Assembly (NCBI GenBank): GCA_003550305.1
Contig: QKYT01000027.1
Span: forward strand, 132,786-152,846
Direction: 5' to 3'
Origin: Glomus cerebriforme
Taxonomy: Eukaryota > Glomeromycota > Glomeromycetes > Glomerales > Glomeraceae
Length of the DNA: 20,061 bases
The notes below the pieces were generated by a model that saw only the letters and a list, made by a program, of their open reading frames with translations, made no database searches and had not been told where the DNA came from. Numbering within the stretch: position 1 is the first letter of the stretch; the number at the start of each line of letters is the position of its first letter. Positions 10,401 to 18,058 of this stretch are shown in pieces. Both the position numbers and the translations under genes were made by a program.

Positions 10401-10605
10401 TCAATATTCTGCATTAAAACTCCAATTGAAGTCGAATGAGACAATTTGTCAGTATTTATGTCTTCATAAACTTCTTGACTTTCTTGATGTGTATTCGTAT
10501 TAGAACTTTATGAGGAAATTTCATTATCAGCTGATTTATGTCTTTTTTTTTGTATGAGGATCAACCAATTTTCTCTCACATTTGTTGCAAGGATATAAAA
10601 CTTTC
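7485..10605 (-). pseudogene. Plavaka/CACTA-like transposase (Tnp2 / Transposase_21 type), decayed
   Basis: The minus strand holds, in order: a Cys-pair N-terminus (PCNKCERKLVDPHTKKK) from ATG about 10605; an acidic linker (10444-10181) with repeated NEPNEIFEDY / NESNEIFEDY; a second zinc-binding-like motif CPKCHKLYEKDEV with a later CHH (about 9875-9800); a TDIYDEEIW-WRTF region; the conserved block HLGLMLNLDWFQPYDR, NLPCDIYF and NEVSLHKINYYLVPIVNELK (9490-9267); AGMDDMDEWF; GVRWSELLQ with DLMHYLFLGIA; LLWNYLENDDHKILT; PNLHLALYLYECSFDYGPLY and FWCFSFKHINGVLG (8659-8384); then a 69-bp intron and KMLRPSFEDILLSSEMLDRM, MNQFGRCRIGSEIF and a C-terminus with YIRWYKP and NPINRKYHI (to 7485). The order and blocks match Plavaka-type transposases (family knowledge). 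There are many stops and at least four frame changes, one at an A9 run near 10550. Enclosing terminal repeats were not found. Confidence 0.85.
8314..8382 (-). other. Spliceosomal intron in the Plavaka-like gene
   Basis: The donor is CTAG|GTAAGT and the acceptor TTTTTTAG|GCTC. Joining the sides gives HINGVLGSLPNN in frame, which fits the conserved order of the family. Length 69 bp. Splice signals have survived although the exons carry stops. Confidence 0.75.
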
Positions 10606-11170
10606 ATTCTTTTTTTTTAGTTATATTAATAGCATTAGTAGTATCTGATCAATAATCTTTATTAAGTACATATGATAATTTTCTATTTCGAACCATTTTG
10701 TGCATGAAATAATAAACTTGGTAAACATCTCGTTCAAAGTTTATTTAATTGATTTAAATTGATTTAACGCAGTAAAAAATGTAACGAAACTTGTTCTATT
10801 AATTAAATTGATTGAATTAAATTGATTCAACTAAAAATAGACAGTAAAAATGTAATGAAATTTGTTCTATTTAATTAAATTGATTGACTTAAATTAATCA
10901 ACTAAAAATAAGCAGTAAAAAATGTAACAAAACTTGTTCTATTTAATTAAATTAATTGACTTAACTAAAAATAAACAGTAAAAAATGTAACAAAATTTAT
11001 TAATTTGATTAATTTAAATTTATTTAACTAGTATAACAAAAGCTTAATGATTAATGTCGCAGAAGTTTACTAAGAGTTTAATTAAATCTATAAAAAGAGT
11101 GGCATTTCAGCTTATTTTTTTTCACTTCTCTCTTGAAAGTCTAAAATTCATTATAAATTGATATACAAAT
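10606..11170. promoter_or_regulatory. Divergent upstream region with tandem repeats and a TATA-like box
   Basis: This stretch separates the minus-strand Plavaka-like gene from the plus-strand gene starting at 11171. It contains tandem repeats (separate entry). A TATA-like TATAAAAAG lies at 11089-11097, about 80 bp before the plus-strand ATG, followed by a pyrimidine-rich tract (TTTTTTTTCACTTCTCTC). This is a plausible core promoter and 5' leader for the 11171 gene. No equivalent box could be assigned to the Plavaka side. Confidence 0.5.
10737..10998. repeat. Tandem repeat, about four copies of a 63-72 bp unit
   Basis: The block CAGTAAAAAATGTAACgAAAcTTGTTCTAT recurs with AGTA at 10771, 10843, 10914 and 10977, spacings 72, 71 and 63. 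Between copies lie TTAATTAAATTGATTGA and CAACTAAAAATA. The unit is A/T-rich and non-coding. Its position just upstream of a CACTA-like transposase gene would suit subterminal repeats, which in that superfamily bind the transposase; this is inference because no element end was found. Confidence 0.75.
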
Positions 11171-12789
11171 ATGGATCGCAGAAAACAAACTGATAAAGAT
11201 ACAAGTCCAAAACCAAAAAGTGATCGCTTTCACCTCCAAATTTCTGAAGATTTATTAAATAACTGTGCAACATCTATCATTTCTTCAAAAAGTACACCAG
11301 TAACGATCAAAAAAATTCACCTTTCAACAAAATATTTACTTAATAAAAATCGTGAAAAAAGATTTAACAAATATTCAAAATTCAACCCATGTTTGGCAAG
11401 AATCAACCAATACTAGTTCAGAATATGAGAGTAACTGTTAATTTTGGTTATATAATTTTATTTAATTATTTACTTTCTAATGTTATTTTTTATATTTGAT
11501 TAGACTTAAAACTGAAAACCAGGATTTAAAGTCCTAAAATGAAAAACTTTGATGGCAATTAGAGGAACTCAATGAAAAATTCCAGATGATGTCCTCAAAT
11601 TTAAAAGGGCTGCAGAAAAATAATGAATATTTAATGAAGATTAATCAAGAATTCAGTCATGAAAATGATCAACTTTTTACAGATCTTAAGAGATATCAGC
11701 AGTTCAGTCATGAAAATGATCAACTTTTCACAGATCTCAAGAGATATTAGCAGTCATTCGAGCCAGACAGTGAACCTCAATCAAATAAGCAAAAGGAAAA
11801 AAAAGAATCAGAGGAAAAAAGACAAAGAGTAGTTCGCACTCTAAATCGAAAAAAAAATGCTCTACTAGCACTGGTCAAAAACTGATCTATCTTACAAATA
11901 TCTTACAGATATCTTATAAATATTGGTTACCCAAAATGCAGAAAATCTGCTATACATCAGGTACCTAATATGTATACTATAAAATTAAAAAATACAATTT
12001 ATTAATTATCTCACTATCTAGTAATCATAAAAAGATGAAATACAGCTCATTCGATTTGTCTTACTGAGACGTATCGAATGGTATTAATTTTACATTTCTA
12101 GGTGTGATAGATGCTGAGATATTTGATAAATTGTAAAAAAATAAACAAAAAATGCTGATTTATTGAATATCTCAGCATCTATCACACCTAGAAATGCGAT
12201 ATTAGTACCATTCATTACGTCTCAGTGAAGTGAATTGAATGAGCTATATTTCATCTTCTTATGATCACTGGATAGCAAGATAATTAATAAATTATATTTT
12301 TTAATTCTATAGTATACATATTGGGTACCCGATGTATAGCAGATTTTTTGCATTTTGGATACCCGATATTTATAAGATATCTGTAAGATATATCAGTTTT
12401 TGACCAGTGTAGATATAAGAGCAATTCAGAGGATAGTAGTACAGATAAAAGTTCAACCAGTTCATATGATAACGAAAAGAGTGCCAGGATTCGTCCAATT
12501 TTCTTAGACGATTTATGATTTGTACCGATACTTATTGAATTTCTTTTCTTTGTTTGTTTGCAAATAATTTAGGCTGGAATGAAGATGATTTTGAAAACTA
12601 TTCCTCCCGATCTCAACATGAACTATAATGAAATGTTTAATAGCCAATTAAACATCAAAATTTGAACAAAACTTAGAATTAATTAAGGCTTTAAAACTGA
12701 ATTATCATGTTTCTTACGATTAAATAAGCAAATGGCTTCAAATACTTCATAGATCAAGGAGAAGAAGAAATAATTATAAAATAAAAAGG
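11171..12789 (+). pseudogene. Spliced coiled-coil gene of unknown function, interrupted by a MITE
   Basis: ATG 11171 starts MDRRKQTDKDTSPKPKSDRF and a Lys/Ser-rich N-terminus. After one frame slip near 11400 it reads STNTSSEYE into a donor GTAACT at 11431; an ATTAG acceptor precedes 11504 and the join reads EYENLKTENQDLK in phase. The next block is strongly heptad-like (LEELNEKF, LKGLQKNNEYLMKINQEF), has a near-exact duplication of a 48-bp unit (QFSHENDQLFTDLKRY twice, 11652-11750), then a Lys/Glu/Arg-rich segment to 11868. The MITE follows. Beyond it the frame gives YKSNSEDSSTDKSSTSSYDN and IRPIFLDDL, then another probable intron (GTACCG to AATTTAG, about 12520-12572), PDLNMNYNEMFNSQLNIK, FEQNLELIKALKLNYHVSYD, a stop and ISKWLQILHRSRRRRNNYK. 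Stops (TAA, TGA, TAG) suit Gln/Arg ancestors. An A9 run just before the MITE is one base short of the downstream frame. The family is not recognised; a basic, coiled-coil, possibly DNA-binding protein is a guess. Confidence 0.55.
11869..12409. mobile_element. Full-length palindromic MITE, copy 2 (541 bp), TAG target duplication
   Basis: Same architecture as the copy at 3528: inverted arms around a short centre (near 12130-12165), ends CACTGGTCAAAAACTGATC and, reversed from the right, CACTGGTCAAAAACTGATA, the CTTACAGATAT blocks, GCAGAAAATCTGC and the TCTCACTGAGA-type inner palindrome (partly decayed in this copy). Flanks are TAG at 11866-11868 and 12410-12412. It lies in an exon of the coiled-coil gene. 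Removing it with one TAG leaves TCTACT-AGA-TATAAG in the frame that continues YKSNSEDSS. Confidence 0.85.
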
Positions 12790-12976
12790 TGAATTGATGC
12801 AGATAATTAATTACATGCCAACAGCTTTTTAAATGAGATATAATTTATCACTTAAAATTTATGTTTATTATATATAGTAATAACTTTCATGTTTATAATA
12901 ATAAACAATTAGAAAAGGATACATTGAATAAAAGGAGTGAGAGCTCTTTACTTGATTGAATCATAATAATGAAATC
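12790..12976. other. Gap between two plus-strand genes
   Basis: No separate gene is seen. A short remnant (ELMQIINYMPTAF) continues the preceding gene in one frame to about 12825. The rest is AT-rich and could be the leader of the next gene or an intron joining the two. Confidence 0.35.
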
Positions 12977-13606
12977 ATGAAGTACAATGAGAAAGAGCTT
13001 ATTGAATTATTGGCGGATAAAAAAACTTACTCTCCAGAAATGAGCGAAACGGATGAAGAGTCTCAAAGCTGTATAATAAATGTATTTGATTTCTCATGGA
13101 GATCGGACGAGGTTCTGTATCTAATATTTTATTTTTTTTATTTGTATATTTGATATTTATATTGTTATTATTTGTTTCAGTTAAAGAATCTTCTTCAAAA
13201 TGTTCTCAATCCATATACTCTAACATTACAATTGGCTCAATTAACAAGAAACTGAAATTACAATGATGAAACGCAATATTACGATCTCCTCCATCCATTA
13301 AATATACCNGAGTNGTCTTATTTTCAATAAAAAAGCCAAGAATTTAATACCAATATTGAAAGTAAATATATTAAAAATATTTAATATGCTGAAATTTTAT
13401 AATAATAAATACCAGTTCTTTCCATTATTTCTTTCTATACAGAAGAAAATGAAGAACGTCTCAATGAATACTTCGATGATTATTATGGATTTAGTGAATC
13501 TTCAAAAACTGACAAAAGGTTCAGAATATTTATTACAAGCTTTGGCATAATTTATGATGATATTTCTAACTTTATTTTTAAAAATCCTAATCAAATTGTA
13601 GAATAA
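12977..13606 (+). pseudogene. Three-exon acidic protein gene of unknown function, two internal stops
   Basis: Exon 1 (12977-13111) reads MKYNEKELIELLADKKTYSP then an acidic SETDEESQS and FDFSWRSDE. A non-standard donor GTTCTG and the acceptor TTTGTTTCAG give exon 2 (13181-13361) in phase: LKNLLQNVLNPYTLTLQLAQ, then TRN, TGA at 13253, NYNDETQYYDLLHPLNIPE, a TNG codon, SYFQ, TAA at 13328 and SQEFNTNIE. A donor GTAAAT and the acceptor CTATACAG give exon 3 (13443-13606) with the join IEKENEERLNEY, then FDDYYGFSESSKTDKRFRIF and a clean end at TAA 13604-13606. Only two definite stops break it, so it is the best preserved spliced gene here; the TGA sits where Trp would be natural. Length would be about 160 residues. 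The family is not recognised. It lies in the same direction just after the coiled-coil gene and could be its 3' part. Confidence 0.55.
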
Positions 13607-13808
13607 CCAAATTGTCCTATCAGTCNATATACTGCNCTAGATTTNNTTTAAAATTTTTATTTGTATTGTATTTGTATTGTATTATTTATATATTAATAAA
13701 ATAAATAAATAATTACTATTATTATATTTGTATTAGTGTATTGACTACTAAATGTTAGTTTAAAAGTTACAAAATTCGATATAATGAATGCTGACAATAA
13801 TGTTATAG
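13607..13808. other. AT-rich downstream region
   Basis: It contains several N bases and a repeat of TTGTATTGTATTTGTATTGTATT near 13660-13683. No gene is supported. The minus-strand frame through the adjacent minisatellite ends at 13760. Confidence 0.4.
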
Positions 13809-14038
13809 AAGTTTAATCGAAATTCACATCTGAGTGATATCAAAGGGTGTTGGATATTTGCTTGAATATTAACCGATTGGTTATTATGAAATTTAACATA
13901 AGTTTGATCAAAATCTACATCTGAGTGATACCAAAGAGTATTGATATTTGCTTGAATATTAACCAATTGGTTGTTACGAAATTTAACATAAGTTTGATCA
14001 AAATCTATATTCGAATGATACTCGAAGAGTAACATAGA
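13809..14038 (-). repeat. 90-bp minisatellite, about 2.5 copies, with an open frame (30-residue repeat)
   Basis: Blocks such as ACATCTGAGTGATA (13826 and 13917) and ATTTAACATAAGTTTGATCA (13891 and 13981) recur 90-91 bp apart. On the minus strand a 94-codon frame (14044-13760) reads the repeat as YHSDVDFDQTYVKF and HNNQSVNIQANI, about 30 residues per unit. The third unit leaves the frame, and the true continuation (YHSDVNFD, stop) is in another frame. A unit length divisible by three and conserved residues suggest a coding origin, but no start context, neighbour exon or family was recognised. Confidence 0.6.
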
Positions 14039-14430
14039 TTTCAACCAGCATTAGAGCATAATTTGGCCTAAAATCAGCCAGCCAAAATTTAGCCAAAATG
14101 GACTATTTTGACTAGTAAAGATTTGGAAAGACTGGTTAAAGGGATTGTTTTTTAATATTTAGCACTAGGGTATAGGAAGATTCAAAATATATCTTATTTA
14201 AAAAGACTCAGCAACGTGACCTCACTTTAAGGACCTATATGATATAAGTATGATAAGCGATGCATTTTTATCTTAAAATAAAAAAAGAGTATGTATTTTG
14301 ATTAAAGTAGCTTTTGGATAGTTATCAATTTGTATTTTGTATGATTTTATACTTAATAAATTTTTAACTTGTTTATTTATCTTCACAAAAAAAAAAGAAA
14401 ATATAATAAACCTATTAAGTATAAAAAAAA
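14039..14430. other. Spacer before the MULE
   Basis: No gene is supported. Near 14078-14100 the string CAGCCAGCCAAAATTTAGCC resembles the hairpin at 7235-7265. The last nine bases (14422-14430, TAAAAAAAA) are the left target duplication of the MULE. Confidence 0.45.
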
Positions 14431-14538
14431 GGGAAAATTTATTTCTCATCCCAGATGAGATCAATATTCCTCACCCCATCATGTGATCATATAATGATAT
14501 ATAAATATAACACCTATTGTTTAGTAACATTAAAATTT

Positions 14539-14619
14539 GCTCAGTTAATTCAGTTGGTAGAATGCTAAATATTTTATTTTTTTATCATAGAAATGCGGGT
14601 TTGATTCCTGCACTGGACC
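14539..14619 (+). repeat. tRNA-like unit, left outer copy
   Basis: Starts GCTCAGTTAATTCAGTTGG and ends CTGCACTGGACC. The first seven bases pair with ACTGGAC apart from one mismatch; TGCGGGTTTGATTCCTGCA forms a T arm and box-B-like motif; TTCAGTTGGTAGAA resembles a D arm/box A. TTTT follows at once. The anticodon arm is enlarged and T-rich, so no anticodon can be called. Confidence 0.6.
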
Positions 14620-14767
14620 TTTTAATTTTAATTAATTTCAGAGTTTCTTATGTCAACAAAAATCCTCAAGAATTTTTGTTAAAATCAGAATTTAAATTTT
14701 TTAATCGTTCTTTGAACCTTAAAAAATAAGCATTTATAATACCTATCATTTAGTAACATTAAAATTT

Positions 14768-14844
14768 GCTCAGTTAGTTTAGTTGGCAGAATGCTAGAAA
14801 TTTTTTTTTATCATAGAAATGTGGGTTTGATTTCTGCATTGGAC
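14768..14844 (+). repeat. tRNA-like unit, left inner copy
   Basis: Starts GCTCAGTTAGTTTAGTTGGC and ends CTGCATTGGAC, with the GTGGGTTTGATTTC T-arm region and a T-rich central arm; TTTT follows. It is more decayed than the outer copies. Confidence 0.55.
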
Positions 14845-14995
14845 TTTTAATTTTAATTAATTTCAGAGTTTCTTATATTAACAAAAATTCTCAAGGATTT
14901 TTGTTAAAATTAGGATTTAAATTTTTTAATTGTTCATTGAACTTTAAAAATAAGCATTTATAACACTAACGCAGGTTCGATTCCTGCACTGGGTC

Positions 14996-15046
14996 TGCAT
15001 TATGCTTACTTTATACTCGTTCGTTAAAATAATAAGCTTTTATTAA
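14996..15046. other. Short 3' flank of the MULE gene
   Basis: It lies between the left terminal repeat and the last codon of the transposase relic and presumably holds its 3' untranslated region. No motif was recognised. Confidence 0.3.
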
Positions 15047-17557
15047 TCAATTTACTTGATTCTTTAAACAAGTACTGTGATAATGACCATTTTTCTCACA
15101 CATGCCACATTTATGATTCCATAAGCTGTTTGTTCATCCTTATCTCTGTTTTTTGAACTTGTCTTACTTTCAGTTTCGATAGATGACTTCAATCATTTTG
15201 CTGGTGATTTTCCTTTTGATTGACGTCTTAATAGATCCAAAATTTCATTAGAATCAACTAATACTCAATCTGTTCTATGAATAATTTGATTATCATTCTC
15301 ATTCATTCTCTTATTTGCCAATATTTCTTGCCATTTAATCGATTCAGCCTGAATTTGTTGATCTTCCTTTCTTTTATTTAAATCTCTTATAAACTGAATT
15401 AGTTTATCATTACTATCCCGAATTGCGAATTGAATAGCTTTTTTCGCTTTGCCTATTAAAGTACATATTTCAGTTAATTTTGTGATACTTATCTGTTATA
15501 ATCTGAAATATCATTCATAATGTACTTTTGGGTAAATTCTAATGTATAGTTAGAATTGGGATTTACCTATAACCATTTTGTTAAAGTCACCCTCACTTGA
15601 ACTAATATATTCATCTTTATATCACTAGCGAAAAATCAGCTTCAGATAAAAACATGCTTTGGAAGATTCAACAAATACTTTAAAAAAGTACTGGCATATA
15701 ATACCATGAGTGACAAGCATAAAGCATGTACATAAATGCTCGCCAGTATTAAGTAGAACTACATATTGATAGCATTTAGGATAATTATATCGGAAAACCT
15801 TTCAAATCTCAAGAATATCATCATGTTCAATTGTTTCGATTAAAGATTGCAGATTAAGCTCCCGATCTTCATCTACTTCAGGAGGAATTTCAGCACCAGA
15901 ATTCTATCTATTAAGAATTGGCTCAAATAAATCGTCTTCTGATGTTAAGGTTTCTGAAATTGGTACTTAATATGCATGATAACATACAGATTGATATATT
16001 TGTTTAAAATGTGCATCATGGATCAGTTGAGTGAGATATTTCTTTATGTTATTATTAATACTAGTAAAAAATATTTCAATAATAATAGTTGTGCATATTG
16101 TAATGTTGAGGTTTTCCAGATAGAATAAAGATTATTTATAGATTCAAATTCAAGGCGATTTTTAATGGCTTCTTGAACTTGGGAGAGAGAAAAACTCAAT
16201 TGCACAGCCTTTTGTATTAATGCGTTTTCTGACTCAACGCGTTGTGTTGATTATGTTTCTGCTGTAAAATGCTGTGATGTAAAGCATTTCATCCAGATAT
16301 GCTTTTGATTTAGTAGTATTGTAGTTATGTATTTTCTTCCTAATGCATATTTTTCAACTAGATCTTGAGATCATTTTTCAAAGACACTTTCGCAATGAGA
16401 TCGTTGAATTGCTTTAAAGTCTTTAAGAAATTCTTGATATAGCAAACCTAAACATGAACGAAGATTCTTTGGAATATTCTGATAGAGGTGATATAAACAT
16501 TGCATATGATGAGCTTTGAAAAATACAATAGAAATGGCCGCAATCATTGTGGGATCAGCATCAGTTACAAATGTCAATGGAGGAGTCTTGCATATCTCAA
16601 GACAACATCGAAGCACCCACTCATAAGATTCTTACCTTTCATCCTACATAAATGCCTGAGCTGCTAATCTGCTCTTATTATAATTATCAATTAAGATAAA
16701 GAGACTTAATAGATAATTATACTTGTTAGTTCAGGCAGTATTATTGTAAATGATAATGTTATGAAATTTTGATCATCTTTCATGCTGTTCTGGTGACATC
16801 CAAAAGATACCAACTAACCAATTATCATCTAATAATGGCTTTACAAACCATGTAGGATCATTGGCTTGAAATTCAAGAAGCTTGGTTAGCAAAGATGCCA
16901 CATCACCCAGGTTTAATCTATTTTTTCGTTTAATTCTTTGAATAGCATTTCTAAGATCTTGAGTAAGAAATACGTGATCAGGATATTTTGGTTGAAGAAG
17001 ATTCCTAATTGTTGTTGCATCACATTGGCCATACACAACATAAAATTCTATTAGCTTCATAATCTCTTCAGGAAAATTTCTGTATGCAGTAGTAAATTTT
17101 ACAGTTTTGACAGAAATTTCATAGTTATGTTCATTGTTAAACAACATTACATATGCTATTGGTGAGTTTCTTTTTTGATTAATGTTTACTTGCCATGTAT
17201 ATCCTTGCTTTTTGCTCTCCTTATTCTTTATTTTACCTAACAGTAGTCTTAAAAGTTTTTCCTTATATTTTCCTTCTAAATCATATTTAAATACTCTCTT
17301 CCTACAAGTACTGTCCAAAAAAGTTTCGTTCTTATGTTTAACAACTGCAAAGTTTTTTTAAAAAGCATATTGCTCAACAAAATAAATAGCAATAGACATA
17401 AAATAAAATTTCGTTTCCACTTCAAACTCAATTGATGTATAGATTGAAGGCAAACTAATGCAATTTGCAAATTCAGAACCTATATATTTTCAGCGAAAGG
17501 TGTACTGTCTTCATTATCACTATTATTTGTCCAAAGGACATCTTCAGTTAGACTCAT
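15047..17557 (-). pseudogene. MULE transposase: FAR1-like, MULE, SWIM and CCHC domains, broken
   Basis: ATG 17557 opens MSLTEDVLWTNNSDNED; a frame slip near 17507 leads to GSEFANCISLPSIY and, after one TAA, FAVVKHKNETFLDSTCRKR with a long clean block 17318-16773: Lys-rich FAR1/WRKY-like region, GYTWQVNI, NNEHNYEIS, then FLTQDLRNAIQRIKRK and WFVKPLLDDNWLVGIFWMS. Next come LFILIDNYNKSRLAAQAF (first catalytic Asp expected), PPLTFVTDADPTMIAAI (second Asp) and CLYHLYQNIPKNL with the CxxH motif; a Glu in STQRVESENAL is a candidate third residue. After a frame change near 16085, HLCTCFMLVTHGIICQYFF is a SWIM zinc finger (about 15740-15690). A probable intron near 15570-15505 follows. The C-terminus is helical (AKKAIQFAIRDSNDKLIQFI) and ends in a CCHC knuckle CGMCEKNGHYHSTC (about 15110-15070) after one more slip. 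The transposase would bind the terminal repeats and move the element by cut and paste; stops (several TGA where Trp is expected, e.g. EI.KVFRYN) prevent this. Confidence 0.9.
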
Positions 17558-17741
17558 TGTGATGCAATGTCCATCGATCTGTCCATACTAATAATATGCA
17601 TTGTTATGATTTCACGTATTTTACAATAAAAAAGCGTCTTTGAAAGTAAAACGCGTCTACACGTGAAAAAGATGCATCACAAAAATGTGTATTACACAAT
17701 GTGTTATAGTAACATAAGATAATCATAATAAAAACAAAAAA
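17558..17741. promoter_or_regulatory. Upstream region of the MULE gene
   Basis: It lies between the transposase ATG and the right terminal repeat, so it should carry the promoter and leader. It has a few CG-containing words (AAAACGCGTCTACACGTG near 17648) that are rare in this window. No TATA-like box was singled out. Confidence 0.35.
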
Positions 17742-17753
17742 AAAGAATTAAAA

Positions 17754-17829
17754 GCCCAGTGCAAGAATTGAATCTGCATTTCTATGATAAAAAAAATATC
17801 TAGCGTTCTGCTAACTGAACTAACTGAGC
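17754..17829 (-). repeat. tRNA-like unit, right inner copy
   Basis: The acceptor arm GCTCAGT / ACTGGGC pairs at all seven positions (one G-T). The D arm is GTTC...GAAC. The central arm CTAGATA / TATC-A-TAG has a bulge and a T-only loop. The T arm is damaged (GCAGATTCAATTCTTGC). TTTT follows the 3' end. Length 76 nt is tRNA-sized. Confidence 0.6.
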
Positions 17830-17978
17830 AAATTTTAATGTTACTAAACGATAGGTATTATAAACACTTATTTTTTAAGGTTCAAAGAACAATTAAAAAA
17901 TTTAAATCCTGATTTTAACAAAAATCCTTGAGGATTTTTGTTGACATAAAAAACTCTGGAATTAATTAAAATTAAAAG

Positions 17979-18058
17979 GTCTAGTGCAGGAATCGAACTC
18001 GTATTTCTATAATAAAAAAATAAAATATCTAGCGTTCTACTAACTGAACTAACTGAGC
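17979..18058 (-). repeat. tRNA-like unit, right outer copy
   Basis: Starts GCTCAGTTAGTTCAGTTAGT, has the D arm GTTC...GAAC, an AGTTCGATTCCTGC box-B-like T arm and ends ACTAGAC, with TTTT just after. Length 80 nt; the central arm is enlarged and T-rich. Confidence 0.6.

Larger units (their letters stand above)
14431..14995 (+). repeat. Left terminal inverted repeat of the MULE
   Basis: Order: GGGAAAATTTATT end, a block with TCACCCC(A/G)TCATGTGATC, then two tandem units of about 230 bp, each with a TTTAGTAACATTAAAATT leader, a tRNA-like head and a tail holding a hairpin (14655-14680 and 14880-14905, AACAAAAATCCT class stems). A third unit is represented only by its T-arm and acceptor end (GCAGGTTCGATTCCTGCACT at about 14971-14990). 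The right repeat has two heads and only one tail, so the sides have diverged in length. Confidence 0.8.

Noticed and set aside
7485..10605. The palindromic MITE ends as terminal repeats of the Plavaka-like gene
   Set aside because: CACTGGTCAAAAACTG occurs only at the two MITEs and not at both sides of the transposase gene.
6514..13255. A genetic code in which TGA encodes tryptophan
   Set aside because: TGA stands at several expected Trp sites, but TGG is also used for Trp in the same genes and TAA/TAG appear at expected Gln sites, so mutation explains all cases with one process.
17276..17470. A minus-strand frame with a membrane-like segment
   Set aside because: It is the wrong frame of the MULE transposase N-terminus; the neighbouring frame gives the expected FAVVKHKNETF and TCRKR order.
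14539..18058. Functional tRNA genes
   Set aside because: The heads fold like tRNAs in the acceptor, D and T arms, but the central arm is enlarged and T-rich with no callable anticodon, acceptor mismatches occur in several copies, and they repeat inside transposon ends.
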